Assembly: GCA_963849005.1 (NCBI GenBank)
Contig: CAWKGC010000029.1
Coordinates: 1 to 64,000, forward strand
Direction: 5' to 3'
DNA: 64,000 nucleotides
From: CAWKGC01 sp963849005
Lineage (GTDB): Bacteria; Pseudomonadota; Gammaproteobacteria; Burkholderiales; Usitatibacteraceae
Below the pieces are notes generated by a model, which was given only the letters and a program-made list of their open reading frames with translations, made no database searches and was not told the origin of the DNA. The stretch's first letter is position 1. Every line of letters begins with the position of its first letter. Made by a program: the position numbers and the translations under genes. Below are positions 19,483-28,586 of this stretch, one piece after another.

Positions 19483-20667
19483 TCACTTTCCGACCCATTT
19501 CACCGGGTCGAAAGGCTTGCCCTCGTGACGTAGCTCAAAGTATAGACCCGATTCCTCGACGCCGCCCGTGGCGCCGACCTGGGCCACCGCATCGCCCGCG
19601 CGCACCGGGTCTCCCAGCTGGCGCAGCAGGCCTTCGTTGTTTCCGTACAGGCTCATGTAGCCGCCGCCGTGGTCGAGGATCAACAAGTTGCCGAAACCCC
19701 GCAGCCAGTCCGCGTACACCACGCGGCCATCCGCGACGGCATGCACGCTCTGCCCCGTGGATGCCCTGATGAAGAGGCCCTTCCAGACAGCCCCTCCCTC
19801 TTCACGTGGACTGCCATAACGGTTCATGAGTTCCCCTTTCACGGGAAATTTCATTCGCCCCTTGAGCGAGGCAAACGCCTTGGACGCGGCGGACGCATCC
19901 GCGACCTCGTCCACGGGCCTGCCCTTGCGCGCGGCCTTGTCCGGGGGTCGCGCCGCGAGCGCCTTGCCGATCTCCTCGATCAGCTTCGTCAGCCGCGCCT
20001 CGTCACGCTGCAGCCGCCCGATCTCGCGGCGCTGCTGGGCGATCGTCCCGGATATGCGCTTGAGCATCGCCGCCCGCGCGCCGCGCTCCCGCTCGAGCTG
20101 CTGCTTTTCGCGCGATTGCGCTTCCTGGTTGGCGGCGAGTTCGGCCTGCTTGCGCAGCGTCTCCTGCTCGAGCAGCGCGACCTGCTCGCTGCTCTTCCTC
20201 AGGCCCGCGAGCACCTCGGCGCGGGCGCGCGAAAGATAGGCGTAGTACTCGAGGTGGCGCTCCACGGTCGACAAGTCGCGGCCCTCGATCACCAGCCGCA
20301 GCCGGTCCTGCGCGCCCTGGACATATTGCAAACGCAACAAGCGCTCGACGTGCGCCTGCTGCACCGCCATGTCGGCCTTCAGGCCTGTCCCCTGCCTTGC
20401 CAAGGCTTCGAGCTCCTCCCCCAGCTTGCGATTGCCCTGCGCCAGTTCGAACAGCGCCCGGTTGGCCTCGCTCACCGCCTTTTCCGACGACTTGAGCGCG
20501 TCGGCGGCCTCGCTGCGCGACTCCTCCGCGGAAGCGAGCGATTTCTGCAGGTCGCCGATGCGCGCGCGCAACCTGTCGCGGTCCTCCTCGGAGGCGCGCT
20601 TGTCCGTCGCCGCCAACGCGGGCAACGCGGCGCAAAGGATTGCGGCCGCGAGGAGGCGGCGCGCCAT
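19483..20667 (-). CDS. envC: Murein hydrolase activator EnvC (degenerate LytM)
   Basis: Periplasmic activator of amidases during cell separation. 394 residues: signal peptide (RRLLAAAILCAALPALA), a long coiled coil (about 25-250, e.g. RIGDLQKSLASAEESRSEAA) and a C-terminal LytM domain (MKFPVKGELMNRYGSPREEG, DGRVVYADWLRGFGNLLILD, HGGGYMSLYGNNEGLL). The zinc ligands of active LytM peptidases are missing: the usual H-x-G-x-D motif reads WKGLFI, and the HxH motif reads FELRH. That loss is typical of EnvC, which activates rather than cuts. It lies between gpmA and ctpA with 5 and 78 bases of spacing. Confidence 0.93.
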   Translation of the reverse strand: MARRLLAAAILCAALPALAATDKRASEEDRDRLRARIGDLQKSLASAEESRSEAADALKSSEKAVSEANRALFELAQGNRKLGEELEALARQGTGLKADMAVQQAHVERLLRLQYVQGAQDRLRLVIEGRDLSTVERHLEYYAYLSRARAEVLAGLRKSSEQVALLEQETLRKQAELAANQEAQSREKQQLERERGARAAMLKRISGTIAQQRREIGRLQRDEARLTKLIEEIGKALAARPPDKAARKGRPVDEVADASAASKAFASLKGRMKFPVKGELMNRYGSPREEGGAVWKGLFIRASTGQSVHAVADGRVVYADWLRGFGNLLILDHGGGYMSLYGNNEGLLRQLGDPVRAGDAVAQVGATGGVEESGLYFELRHEGKPFDPVKWVGK

Positions 20668-20672
20668 GGCGC

Positions 20673-21422
20673 CTAGGTCCCGGCCTTGCCCTGGTTCGCG
20701 ACCGCCGCGGCTGCCGCCGCGATCGCCGCCGCGTCGCCAAGGTAGTAGTGCCGCAGCGCTCGCATGTCGTCGTCGAGTTCGTAGACGAGCGGGACCGCGG
20801 TCGGGATGTTGAGCTGGACGATGTCCGGCTCGGAAACGCGATCGAGGTACTTGACCATCGCGCGCAGGCTGTTGCCGTGCGCGGCGACGATCACCTTATG
20901 GCCGGAACGCAGCGCCGGCACGATCCGGCTTTCCCAATAAGGCACGACGCGCGCCACCGTGTCCTTCAGGCATTCGGTCAGCGGCAATTCGGCCGCGGAG
21001 AGGGAGCGATAGCGCGGGTCGCGGGCGGGGCTGCGCTCGTCTTCGGGCGCGAGCGCGGGCGGCGGCGTGTCGTAGCTGCGCCGCCATGCCAGCACCTGCG
21101 CTTCGCCGAACTTCGCCGCCGTCTCCGCCTTGTTGAGTCCCTGCAGCGCGCCATAGTGGCGCTCGTTCAGCCGCCAGTCCTTCTCCACCGGGATCCATAG
21201 CCGGTCCATTTCCTCGAGCGCGAAATTGAGCGAGCGGATCGCTCGCTTCAGGACGGACGTGAAGGCGAGGTCGAAGTCGAACCCTTCGGAGCGCAGCAAG
21301 CGGCCCGCGGCGCGCGCCTCATCGATGCCCTTCTCGGTAAGGTCGACATCGGCCCAGCCGGTAAAGCGGTTCTCGCGATTCCACAGGCTCTCGCCGTGGC
21401 GGATGAAGACGATCTTGTGCAT
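20673..21422 (-). CDS. gpmA: 2,3-bisphosphoglycerate-dependent phosphoglycerate mutase
   Basis: Glycolysis and gluconeogenesis: 3-phosphoglycerate to 2-phosphoglycerate. 249 residues. The phosphohistidine motif HKIVFIRHGESLWNRENRFT, WRLNERHYGALQGLNKAETA, and VIVAAHGNSLRAMVKYLD carrying the second histidine are all present. The C-terminus has an Ala-rich tail. A long in-frame extension upstream is not protein-like, so the start is at MHKIVF. The upstream region contains TGCTAACAT on the minus strand, an extended -10. Head gene of gpmA-envC-ctpA-moeB. Confidence 0.95.
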   Translation of the reverse strand: MHKIVFIRHGESLWNRENRFTGWADVDLTEKGIDEARAAGRLLRSEGFDFDLAFTSVLKRAIRSLNFALEEMDRLWIPVEKDWRLNERHYGALQGLNKAETAAKFGEAQVLAWRRSYDTPPPALAPEDERSPARDPRYRSLSAAELPLTECLKDTVARVVPYWESRIVPALRSGHKVIVAAHGNSLRAMVKYLDRVSEPDIVQLNIPTAVPLVYELDDDMRALRHYYLGDAAAIAAAAAAVANQGKAGT

Positions 21423-21524
21423 GGCTTTCGGGCAGTGGCGGCGAACGCCCCGAATGTTAGCAGAGGGACCAGTGGCGCTTCGCGCGGCGTGCGCTACACT
21501 CGCCCCTTTTTTCCGATCAAGCCG

Positions 21525-22241
21525 ATGCCCGAGCGCGAACCGCCACCGCATGCGCACCTCTCGCCGCGCGAAGCCTTCCTCGAAGGCGCGCGCGAGATCG
21601 CCCCGGTGCTGCTGGGCACGGTGCCCTTCGGCGTCGTGGCGGGCATCGCGACCGTCAGCGCGGGACTCACGCCCCTGCAGGCGATCGGGCTCTCGGTGGC
21701 GACCTTCTCCGGCATCGCGCAACTGGTCGTGGCGCAACTGGTCGCGGTGAACTCGCCTGCGCTGGTGACCGTGGGCGTGGCGCTCGTCGTGAGCCTGAGG
21801 CACCTGATGTACAGCGCCGCGCTCGCGCCCCATTTCGCGCACCTTCCCGCGCGCTGGAAATGGCTGATGTCCTACCTGATGACCGACCAGATGTTCGCCT
21901 TCGCGATGAAGCGCTTCCGCCATCGGCCGTCCCGGGACGCCGGGCAGTGGTATTTCCTCGGGGGTTCGGCGCTGCTCTGGACCAGCTGGCAGGCAGCGGT
22001 CGTTGTCGGCGCGATCGCCGGCGCCGTGGTTCCGGCCAGCTGGTCGCTCGATTTCGCGGTGGTGCTGTCGTTCCTGTCGCTTCTCATCCCCGCGATCCGC
22101 TCCCGCGCCGACCTCGCCGCTGCAATCGTCGCCGCGGCCACGGCGCTGGTCGCCTCGGGGCTGCCGTTCCGCCTGTCGCTGGTGGTGGCCTCGGTGACCG
22201 GAATCTTCGCGGGCATGGTGATGGAGCGCCGGGCGAAATGA
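21525..22241 (+). CDS. azlC: AzlC-family branched-chain amino acid exporter, large subunit
   Basis: A 238-residue inner membrane protein with about six hydrophobic segments (e.g. VLLGTVPFGVVAGIATVSAG, ALVTVGVALVVSLRHLMYSA, LDFAVVLSFLSLLIPAIRSR). The sequences LRHLMYSAALAPHF and LMTDQMFAFA are family hallmarks. It works with AzlD, encoded immediately downstream with an ATGA overlap. AzlCD exports branched-chain amino acids and analogues in studied bacteria; the true substrate here is unknown. Confidence 0.88.
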   Translation: MPEREPPPHAHLSPREAFLEGAREIAPVLLGTVPFGVVAGIATVSAGLTPLQAIGLSVATFSGIAQLVVAQLVAVNSPALVTVGVALVVSLRHLMYSAALAPHFAHLPARWKWLMSYLMTDQMFAFAMKRFRHRPSRDAGQWYFLGGSALLWTSWQAAVVVGAIAGAVVPASWSLDFAVVLSFLSLLIPAIRSRADLAAAIVAAATALVASGLPFRLSLVVASVTGIFAGMVMERRAK

Positions 22242-22555
22242 GCATCTGGCTCCTCATCGTCGCCTCGGGCGCCGTGGTGTTCCTCGCGCGCGCGTCCTTC
22301 ATCGTGTTCTCGGACCCGGCGCGCTTTCCGCCCGGATTCCGCCGCGCGCTCGCCTTCGTGCCGCCGGCGGTTTTGGCGGCCATCGTGCTCCCGGGACTGG
22401 CCATGCCCCACGGGACGCTCGCCTGGGGCATGGACAATCCGCGCCTGTACGCCGGATTGCTCGCGATGCTGGCCGCCTGGCGCTGGCGCACGCCGATCTC
22501 CTCGATCGCGGTCGGCATGGGCGCGCTCTGGGCGTTGCAGGCGCTGGGCAGGTAA
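22238..22555 (+). CDS. azlD: AzlD-family small subunit
   Basis: A 105-residue membrane protein with about three or four hydrophobic segments (WLLIVASGAVVFLARASFIV, RALAFVPPAVLAAIVLPGLA). R-A-L-x-F-V-P-P-A-V-L is the AzlD signature. Its ATG overlaps the azlC stop (ATGA), so translation is coupled and the two form one exporter. Confidence 0.88.
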   Translation: MSIWLLIVASGAVVFLARASFIVFSDPARFPPGFRRALAFVPPAVLAAIVLPGLAMPHGTLAWGMDNPRLYAGLLAMLAAWRWRTPISSIAVGMGALWALQALGR

Positions 22556-22570
22556 GCGGCGGTCGCAAAC

Positions 22571-22579
22571 TGCTAAAAT
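22571..22579 (+). promoter_or_regulatory. Extended -10 promoter for rhodanese-grxC-secB
   Basis: TGC-TAAAAT matches the TGn-TATAAT extended -10 form, 52 bases before the GTG start of the rhodanese gene. No good -35 is visible, as is common for this class. Confidence 0.5.
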
Positions 22580-22631
22580 CGCGGTTTGACTCCATGCGCC
22601 GGCCGCGTCTGCCGCGCGCCGACCGAACCCC

Positions 22632-23051
22632 GTGACCGAATTCATCGTCAACAACCTCGCGCTCGTCGCGCTCTTCGTCGTGAGCGGCGCCATGCTCATC
22701 TACCCGGAGCTCTCGCGCCTGGGCTTTGCCGGCGGCAGCCAGCAGCTCGGCACGCTCGAAGCCACGCGCCTCATGAACCAGAACAACTCGATGGTGCTCG
22801 ACGTTCGCGATGCGAAGGAATTCGCGGAAGGCCGCGTGCCCAGGTCGAGGCATATCCCGCTCGCCGAGCTCGAAGGCCGCATCGCGGAGATCGCGAAATT
22901 CAAGGAGCGCCCGGTGCTGCTTGCCTGCCGTTCGGGCACGCGCTCCGCGGGCGCCGCGCGCGTCCTGAAGAAAGCCGGCTTCACGCAGGTGTTCCAGCTG
23001 AAGGGCGGCATCGCCGCCTGGCGCGAAGCCGGACTGCCGATCGAGAAGTGA
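22632..23051 (+). CDS. Membrane-anchored rhodanese-like sulfurtransferase
   Basis: A 139-residue protein. An N-terminal membrane helix (NNLALVALFVVSGAMLIYPE) precedes a single rhodanese domain (NSMVLDVRDAKEFAEGRVPR) with the active-site cysteine in LACRSGTRS and the closing VFQLKGGIAAWREAGLPIEK, like E. coli YibN. It starts with GTG. It heads the rhodanese-grxC-secB-gpsA group that lies opposite gpmA in many betaproteobacteria, two bases before grxC. Confidence 0.88.
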   Translation: MTEFIVNNLALVALFVVSGAMLIYPELSRLGFAGGSQQLGTLEATRLMNQNNSMVLDVRDAKEFAEGRVPRSRHIPLAELEGRIAEIAKFKERPVLLACRSGTRSAGAARVLKKAGFTQVFQLKGGIAAWREAGLPIEK

Positions 23052-23053
23052 CC

Positions 23054-23311
23054 ATGGCGAAGGTGACCATGTATTCGACGGGCTCCTGCCCTTTCTGCAC
23101 GATGGCCGAGCGCCTGCTGGCCGCCAGGGGCGTTGCGGCGGTCGAGAAGATCCGCGTCGACCTCGATCCCGGGCGGCGCGACGAAATGATCGCGCGCACG
23201 GGGCGCAGGACCGTGCCGCAAATCTACGTCGGGGACCGCCACGTCGGCGGCTTCGACGAACTCGCAACGCTCGACCGCGCCGGCGGGCTCGAACCCCTGC
23301 TCGCCGGCTGA
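23054..23311 (+). CDS. grxC: Glutaredoxin 3
   Basis: An 85-residue dithiol glutaredoxin: VTMYSTGSCPFCTMAERLL holds the CPFC redox site, RRTVPQIYVGDRHVGGFDEL holds the cis-Pro and glutathione-binding GGFD. It reduces mixed disulfides using glutathione. Two bases separate it from the rhodanese stop, so the two are translated together. Confidence 0.95.
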   Translation: MAKVTMYSTGSCPFCTMAERLLAARGVAAVEKIRVDLDPGRRDEMIARTGRRTVPQIYVGDRHVGGFDELATLDRAGGLEPLLAG

Positions 23312-23349
23312 GCGCAACCTGCACGACAACGAAACCGAAGGAAATTCGA

Positions 23350-23817
23350 ATGAGCGATGCCATCAACGCCCCTGTCTTTTCGATCGAGAAGCTGTATGTG
23401 AAGGACGCCTCGCTCGAAGTGCCCAACGCGCCGCAGGCCTTCCTCGAGCGCGAAACGCCCACCGTCGACGTGCAGCTGCACCACAGCTCGAGCAAGGTCG
23501 ATGAAGGCGTCTACAACACCGTGCTGACGGTGACCGTGACGGCGAAGGTCGGCGAGAAGACGCTCTTTCTCGTCGAAGCCGGGCAGGGCGGCATCTTCAC
23601 GATCCGCAACATTCCCGAATCCGACCTCGACGCGATTCTCGGCATCGCCTGCCCGAACATCCTCTTCCCGTACGCGCGCGAAGTGGTCTCGGACCTCGTG
23701 GTGCGCGGCGGCTTCCCGCCGGTGGTGCTCAACCCGGTGAATTTCGAGTCGCTGTTCGAAGCGCAGAAGCAGGCCCAGGCCGAGCAGGCCGCGCCCAAGA
23801 TCGTCACCGCGCACTGA
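23350..23817 (+). CDS. secB: Protein-export chaperone SecB
   Basis: A 155-residue tetrameric chaperone that keeps preproteins unfolded and hands them to SecA. Family features: PVFSIEKLYVKDASLEVPNA, YNTVLTVTVTAKVGEKTLFL, VEAGQGGIFTIRNI, CPNILFPYAREVVSDLVVRG and GGFPPVVLNPVNFESLF. AAGGAAATTCGA precedes the ATG. Its client-receiving partner secA is in the same window at 49.8 kb. Confidence 0.97.
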   Translation: MSDAINAPVFSIEKLYVKDASLEVPNAPQAFLERETPTVDVQLHHSSSKVDEGVYNTVLTVTVTAKVGEKTLFLVEAGQGGIFTIRNIPESDLDAILGIACPNILFPYAREVVSDLVVRGGFPPVVLNPVNFESLFEAQKQAQAEQAAPKIVTAH

Positions 23818-23825
23818 GGGCAATC

Positions 23826-24267
23826 ATGGCCGCGCGCATCCTTGCCGTTGCCGTGGCCGCCTTCGCCGCAACGCTTGCCGGCGCCGCGGAGTTCCGCAAC
23901 CATCGGCGAACGCCCCGCGGTGCTCTACGACGCGCCCTCCCAGAAGGCGGACAAGCTGTTCGTCGCCGGCCGCAATTATCCTTTCGAGGTCCTGGTGAAA
24001 CTCGACCAGTGGACCAAGGTGCGCGACGTCAATGGCGAAGTGGCCTGGGTCGAGAACAAGACGCTGGGGGATCGGCGCATGGTGATGGTGAACGTGCCGC
24101 TGGCCGACATCCGCTCGCAGCCGAACGCGCAGGGAGCGCTCGTGTTCGAAGGCGCGCGCGCCCTGCTCCTCGAAGCGCTGGAGCCGGCGCAGGACGGTTG
24201 GCTGAGGGTGCGCCACCGCGATGGCGCGACCGGCTACGTGCGCGTCGCCCACGTCTGGGGCGCCTGA
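23826..24267 (+). CDS. Exported SH3-domain protein (one frameshift)
   Basis: About 146 residues. The signal peptide (MAARILAVAVAAFAATLAGA) is in one frame and the rest in the next; the join is near 23897, where removing one base gives EFRTIGERPAVLYDAPSQKA. Two bacterial SH3-like modules follow: PAVLYDAPSQKADKLFVAGR to VAWVENKTLG, and ADIRSQPNAQGALVFEGARA to GATGYVRVAHVWGA. Such proteins bind cell wall peptides or other envelope ligands. Placed between secB and gpsA; the length is 3n+1. Confidence 0.75.
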
Positions 24268-24278
24268 GCGCCCAGCCC

Positions 24279-25253
24279 GTGAAGGTCGCGATTCTCGGCG
24301 CCGGCGCCTGGGGCACGGCGCTCGCGATTTCACTCGGCGCGAATCACCCTGTCCGCCTGTGGGCGCGCCATGGCGCGGAAGCCATCGCGCGCGAGCGCCG
24401 CAGCCCCTATCTCCCCGACTCCCGGCTGCCCGACGCGGTCGAGGTCCACGGCGATCTCGCCTCGGCGATTTCCGCAGCGGACTTGGCCCTCGTGGTCACG
24501 CCGACCGCGGGACTGCGCGAAACCGCCGCTGCGCTGGCACGCCTTGCTCCCGGCCTGCCGTTGCTATGGGCGTGCAAGGGATTCGAATCGTCCTCCGGGA
24601 AATTGCCGCACGAAATCGTCGCGGAGACGCTGCCGCAGGCGTTGCGGGCCGGAGCCATCTCGGGGCCGAGCTTCGCGCAGGAAGTGGCGCTCGGGTTGCC
24701 CACGGCGCTGACGATCGCTTCTCGCGACAGCGAATTTGCCGGATCGACCGCCATCGCGCTGAACAGCCCGAGGTTGCGCATCTACTCGAGCGCGGACCTG
24801 GTCGGCGTCGAACTCGGCGGCGCGCTGAAGAACGTGATCGCGATCGCCGCCGGCATTGCCGACGGCCTCGAGCTCGGCCGCAATGCGCGCGCCGCGCTGA
24901 TCACCCGCGGGCTGGCGGAGATGGTTCGCCTTGGCGAGGCAATGGGCGGCTCCGCGGAGACATTCATGGGGCTCACGGGTCTCGGCGACCTCGTGCTCAC
25001 CTGCACCGGCGACCTCTCGCGCAACCGCGAAGTCGGCATTCGGCTATCGCAAGGCAAGTCGCTCGAGGCCGTGCTTGCCGAGCTTGGCCATGTCGCCGAG
25101 GGCGTGCATTCGGCGCGCAGCGCGCTGGCTTGCTCGCGGCGCATGAAAGTGGAAATGCCGATCACCGAAGCGGTTTGCGCGGTGCTTTTTGGCGGAGAGC
25201 CGCCACTTGCTGCCGTGCAGCGCCTGCTTTCCCGCGATCCCAAGGCGGAATAG
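24279..25253 (+). CDS. gpsA: NAD(P)-dependent glycerol-3-phosphate dehydrogenase
   Basis: Makes sn-glycerol 3-phosphate from dihydroxyacetone phosphate for phospholipids. 324 residues from a GTG start: VKVAILGAGAWGTALAISLG is the Rossmann entry, LLWACKGFESSSGKLPHEIV and ISGPSFAQEVALGLPTALTI follow, GVELGGALKNVIAIAAGIAD contains the catalytic lysine, and TFMGLTGLGDLVLTCTGDLS and SRNREVGIRL complete the family set. It starts 11 bases after the SH3-domain gene. Confidence 0.95.
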   Translation: MKVAILGAGAWGTALAISLGANHPVRLWARHGAEAIARERRSPYLPDSRLPDAVEVHGDLASAISAADLALVVTPTAGLRETAAALARLAPGLPLLWACKGFESSSGKLPHEIVAETLPQALRAGAISGPSFAQEVALGLPTALTIASRDSEFAGSTAIALNSPRLRIYSSADLVGVELGGALKNVIAIAAGIADGLELGRNARAALITRGLAEMVRLGEAMGGSAETFMGLTGLGDLVLTCTGDLSRNREVGIRLSQGKSLEAVLAELGHVAEGVHSARSALACSRRMKVEMPITEAVCAVLFGGEPPLAAVQRLLSRDPKAE

Positions 25254-25278
25254 GCCGCGAGCCCGTTCCGGAAAAAGC

Positions 25279-25307
25279 GTGAACAAAACAGCGCAACATG
25301 TTAAATT
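25279..25307 (+). promoter_or_regulatory. Promoter in an AT-rich stretch before the LysM/beta-barrel gene
   Basis: GTGAAC and TAAATT (extended as TGT-TAAATT) are spaced by 17 bases, 43 bases before the ATG. The surrounding 70 bases are strikingly AT-rich for this genome, with runs such as TTAAATTTTAAATGG, which could also attract a nucleoid silencer. Confidence 0.45.
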
Positions 25308-25349
25308 TTAAATGGTTTTTCCAAATTTTGAGAGGCGAGTTCATCCCCC

Positions 25350-27771
25350 ATGCGGATCGGCTGCTGCGACCGCCGGTTTCCTGCCCGTCGTCCCGCTTCT
25401 CGCCGGGACAGTGATTCCTGTCGCCGATTCCTGCTCGACATCGGCAAGGGTCTCGCCGCACTGATCCTGTTCGTGGCCTGGCTTGCGCCCGCAAGCGCGC
25501 AAGCCCCGGGCGCGGCCAACGATGCAAAAGTCCGCCAGTCCCTCGACCAGGGCTTCTGGGTGATCGAACCGGGCGATACCCTTTTCCAGGTCAGCCGCCG
25601 CTTCTTCCCCGACGATGCCGTCCGCACCGCGGCACTGCGCCGCGAACTCTTCGCGCAGAACCCCGGCGCGTTCATTTACGGCAACCCCAATGTGCTGGTT
25701 GTGGGGGCACGGCTGAAGCTGCCCGCGGACCTCTTCGTTCCGGTTCCCGCCGGCATCGCGTCCCAGCCCCCCGCAAGCGCGCCATCGGAGCTGCGCCGGC
25801 CGGCGCCACCGGGACAAACGCCCGCGCCCCCCGCTGCCCGATCCGACGACCCTCCCCCGATCATCGCGCGCGCGCCGGCACCGGCTGTTCCTCCCGCCTC
25901 GACCTGGGTCGACCAGCTGATCGACCCGAGCCTGACGCCCGAGCGCCTCGCCGCAGAGGCGGAAAGCGAAGGGCCGGAACCCGTGGGCCGCCGCTCGCTC
26001 GCCATCGACCTGCGCACCGACTGGCGCGAAGCGCAATCGCTGCGCATCCTCGAGAACGGCATCGGCCTGCAATACCGCCAGGAGACAGCGCAATGGGGGT
26101 TGCTCGGGATCGAGGCCAATCTGCGCAGCACGGACAACGGCGATACCTTCGCGCAAGCGCGGAACACGGGAGGCATGATCACCCTGTCGCAATACGGCCT
26201 GCCGCTGGGCGGCTCATGGCTTGCGGACAATGCTGCCGGCGTGCTGCGCGCGCAGCCTCCGAACCTGATCAGCAACGGCTTCCGCGTGAACCTGCCCTCC
26301 GCGATACTCTGGGGCGCCGGGACGCAGCTCTATGACGGGCAGACGCGCGCCTACGGCCAGGCCGGGCGCGTGGCGCGCCTGATCGGATACTCGACGCAGC
26401 AGGTCGAGCTCGAATCCACCCGGGCCGCGTTGCTCGGCCTGGAACACCAGGCGGCGCCGTGGCTCAGGCTGGGCGCCCAGGCCAATGCCTTCCGCACCGA
26501 GGATTCACAGCCCGTGCAATCCAGCCTGGCGCTTGCCGCGGAGTGGTTTCCGACGGGCGACAATGCCCGCGTCAAGCTCGTCGCGGTGGGCGACGACGAG
26601 CGGCGCAAGGGCTTCTGGCTCGAGGGCGATGTCATCCAGGGCTTCTTCCAGAACCGGTTCGGCGCCTACCAATTCGATCCCGGGCTCGTCATCGGCCCGG
26701 TGCCCAACATCACCGACCAGCGCCTGGCCTACCTGCGCACCGACTACCGCACGCGACGGCTGACCTACTCGCTGGAACTCGATGCGGGCCAGTCGAACCT
26801 CGACGACGATCCGGCGCTGCGCGGGCTACAACGTGTTCTCGCTTTTCGGCAGCGCGAACCTGCGCGTTTCCCGTGAAGTCTCCGTCGGAGGCTCGGTCAA
26901 CCTCGTCCGCGAGAACCCGCGCACGCCGGTGTCCGTGCAGAAGGACATCGACGCGGAAACGGCGTACCTGCGGCTCACTTCGTCATTGGGAGTCGCGAGC
27001 TTCGATCTCGGGCACTCCGGGCAGCGCCAGCCGGGCCTGCCGACGGAAAACGCCTACGGCCTCGCCTGGAACCAGGAGTGGCCGGCCTTCTCCGGGATCA
27101 ATCTCTCGACATCGCTCGCGCGCGGGCAGGAAACGGGCGCGCAGGGCGACCTGACGCGCACGTCCGCCGGATTCACCCTGCGGGCATTTCCCGCCTCGGG
27201 CGTGTTCCTGGACATGAACGTGGTGGGCGCGCGCGTGCAGCGCGCCGACGCCACGGAGAAAAACTTCAACGCGTCCATCGGGGCGACCTGGCAATTCCAC
27301 CCCGACTGGCAGGCGCTTCTCTACGGGATCTGGAACAACATCGAGCTCACGCAAACCGACCTGCAGAACCCGACGTTCCGGGACAAGAGCCTGCAACTGA
27401 CGCTGCGCTACCAGAAGGCCTCGGGCACGCCGATCATTGCACTCGGCGCCCGGCAGCCCGGCGTAGTGGGCAACGGGCGAATCTCCGGGAGGGTGTTCTT
27501 CGACGAAAACGGCGACGGGATGCGCCAGCCGAGCGAGCGGAGCGCCGCGCGAGTGACCCTGTTCCTCGACGGCCGTTTCCCGGTCATCACCGACGGCGAA
27601 GGCCGTTTCGACTTTCCCCTTGTCGCCGCGGGCCAGCATACGATCCAGGTCGCCATCGAGACCATCCCGCTGCCCTGGGGCCTTCCCGACGAGCGCTCGT
27701 TCGCGGTGAGCGTACCGGTGCGCGGCGAGGCGATCGTGGACATCGCGCTTGCGCGCATCGCTCCGAACTAG
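25350..27771 (+). CDS. Outer membrane beta-barrel protein with LysM and SdrD-like domains, candidate fibre export pore (one frameshift)
   Basis: About 806 residues, no close family recognised. An N-terminal hydrophobic signal (GLAALILFVAWLAPASAQ) follows 32 arginine-rich residues. Residues 65-125 form a LysM-type unit (WVIEPGDTLFQVSRRFFPDD to VLVVGARLKLPA), then comes a Pro/Ala linker. From about 200 to 680 alternating strands end in aromatics (e.g. LRTDWREAQSLRILENGIGL, YLRTDYRTRRLTYSLELDAG, ASIGATWQFHPDWQALLYGI), as in an outer membrane barrel. The last 90 residues are an SdrD/carboxypeptidase-like sandwich with the calcium-type loop FFDENGDGMRQPSE. The frame shifts once near 26820 (RG then YNVFSLFGS); length 3n+1. 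It is convergent with the chaperone/pilin operon, ten bases apart, and may act as its usher. Confidence 0.65.
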
Positions 27772-27781
27772 GGGCAATCGC

Positions 27782-28579
27782 TCAGGGACGCACGACGGTG
27801 TCGACGGTGTAGCTGCCGCCTTGCCACTCCACCACGCCCCTCAGCCGCAGCGGGAAGGCAAAGTCCGGCGTCTTGCCATCGGCCCCGGCATTGGGCCAGA
27901 TCGGCAGCGTGCGCACCTTGCCGGGAAGCACCGGGGATGACGAGACGCTGAACTCGAGCGACCTGCCGTTGGCGTCCCGCGCCTCGATCGCGCCTTCCGG
28001 CCGCCCATGCGCATTGCCTTCGTTGGCGAGCGTGATCGACGGAACCTCCCGGCCGTTGAAGGTGGCGACCTGCAGCGAACGGAACTCGAGCTTCGGCCGC
28101 GCGTCGCCCACCGCGACATAGACGATGACGGCAATGCGCCCCTGCAACGGGAAGCGGATGTTTTCCGGCCCCGAGGCAGTCGGCTCCTTGCCTTCGATCA
28201 GGATCGCGAACCGGCACTCTCCCGTGGGCGCATCCGCGGGAACGTGCACCTCGAAGCGGAATTTCCGCTGGAAGCGAGGCGCCAGCCTGACTTCGCGCCG
28301 CTCGAGCCGCAGCCAGGGGCGGCAACTGCCCTGCGCCGGGTCGCCTTCGCCGAACACCACGCTGCCGTCGGCTGCCATTTCCCAATCGGCGGAGCGGATG
28401 GCGAAATCGGACGTCTCGAGGCTGTCGGTGGCGATGTCGATCGACTCGCGGACGATGGCGCCCGGCGACGCCCTGAGCTCGAACCGTGGCGGGCCCACGA
28501 CGGCCGAGAACGCGGCATGGCCGGCGCCGGGAAGGGCAATTGCCAGCAGCGATGCGAGGCAGACGAAAAGCGGGCGCAT
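27782..28579 (-). CDS. Fimbrial-type periplasmic chaperone-like protein
   Basis: A 265-residue exported protein (signal RPLFVCLASLLAIALPGAGHA). The layout is that of pilus chaperones: a first Ig-like domain with PPRFELRASPGAIVRESIDI, DFAIRSADWEMAADG and RKFRFEVHVPADAPTGECRF, then a second domain of similar strands (VPSITLANEGNAHGRPEGAI, ASGPENIRFPLQGRIAVIVY). It resembles chaperones of the alternative chaperone-usher group more than FimC. The lone cysteine pair (Cys in GSCRPW and GECRF) could form a disulfide. Last gene of the pilin operon, seven bases after its neighbour. Confidence 0.65.
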   Translation of the reverse strand: MRPLFVCLASLLAIALPGAGHAAFSAVVGPPRFELRASPGAIVRESIDIATDSLETSDFAIRSADWEMAADGSVVFGEGDPAQGSCRPWLRLERREVRLAPRFQRKFRFEVHVPADAPTGECRFAILIEGKEPTASGPENIRFPLQGRIAVIVYVAVGDARPKLEFRSLQVATFNGREVPSITLANEGNAHGRPEGAIEARDANGRSLEFSVSSSPVLPGKVRTLPIWPNAGADGKTPDFAFPLRLRGVVEWQGGSYTVDTVVRP

Positions 28580-28586
28580 GGAACGC

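Noticed and set aside
21423..21923. N-terminal extension of gpmA to an upstream start
   Set aside because: The extension is Arg/His-rich and lies over the divergent promoter and the azlC start; the family begins at MHKIVFIRHGES.
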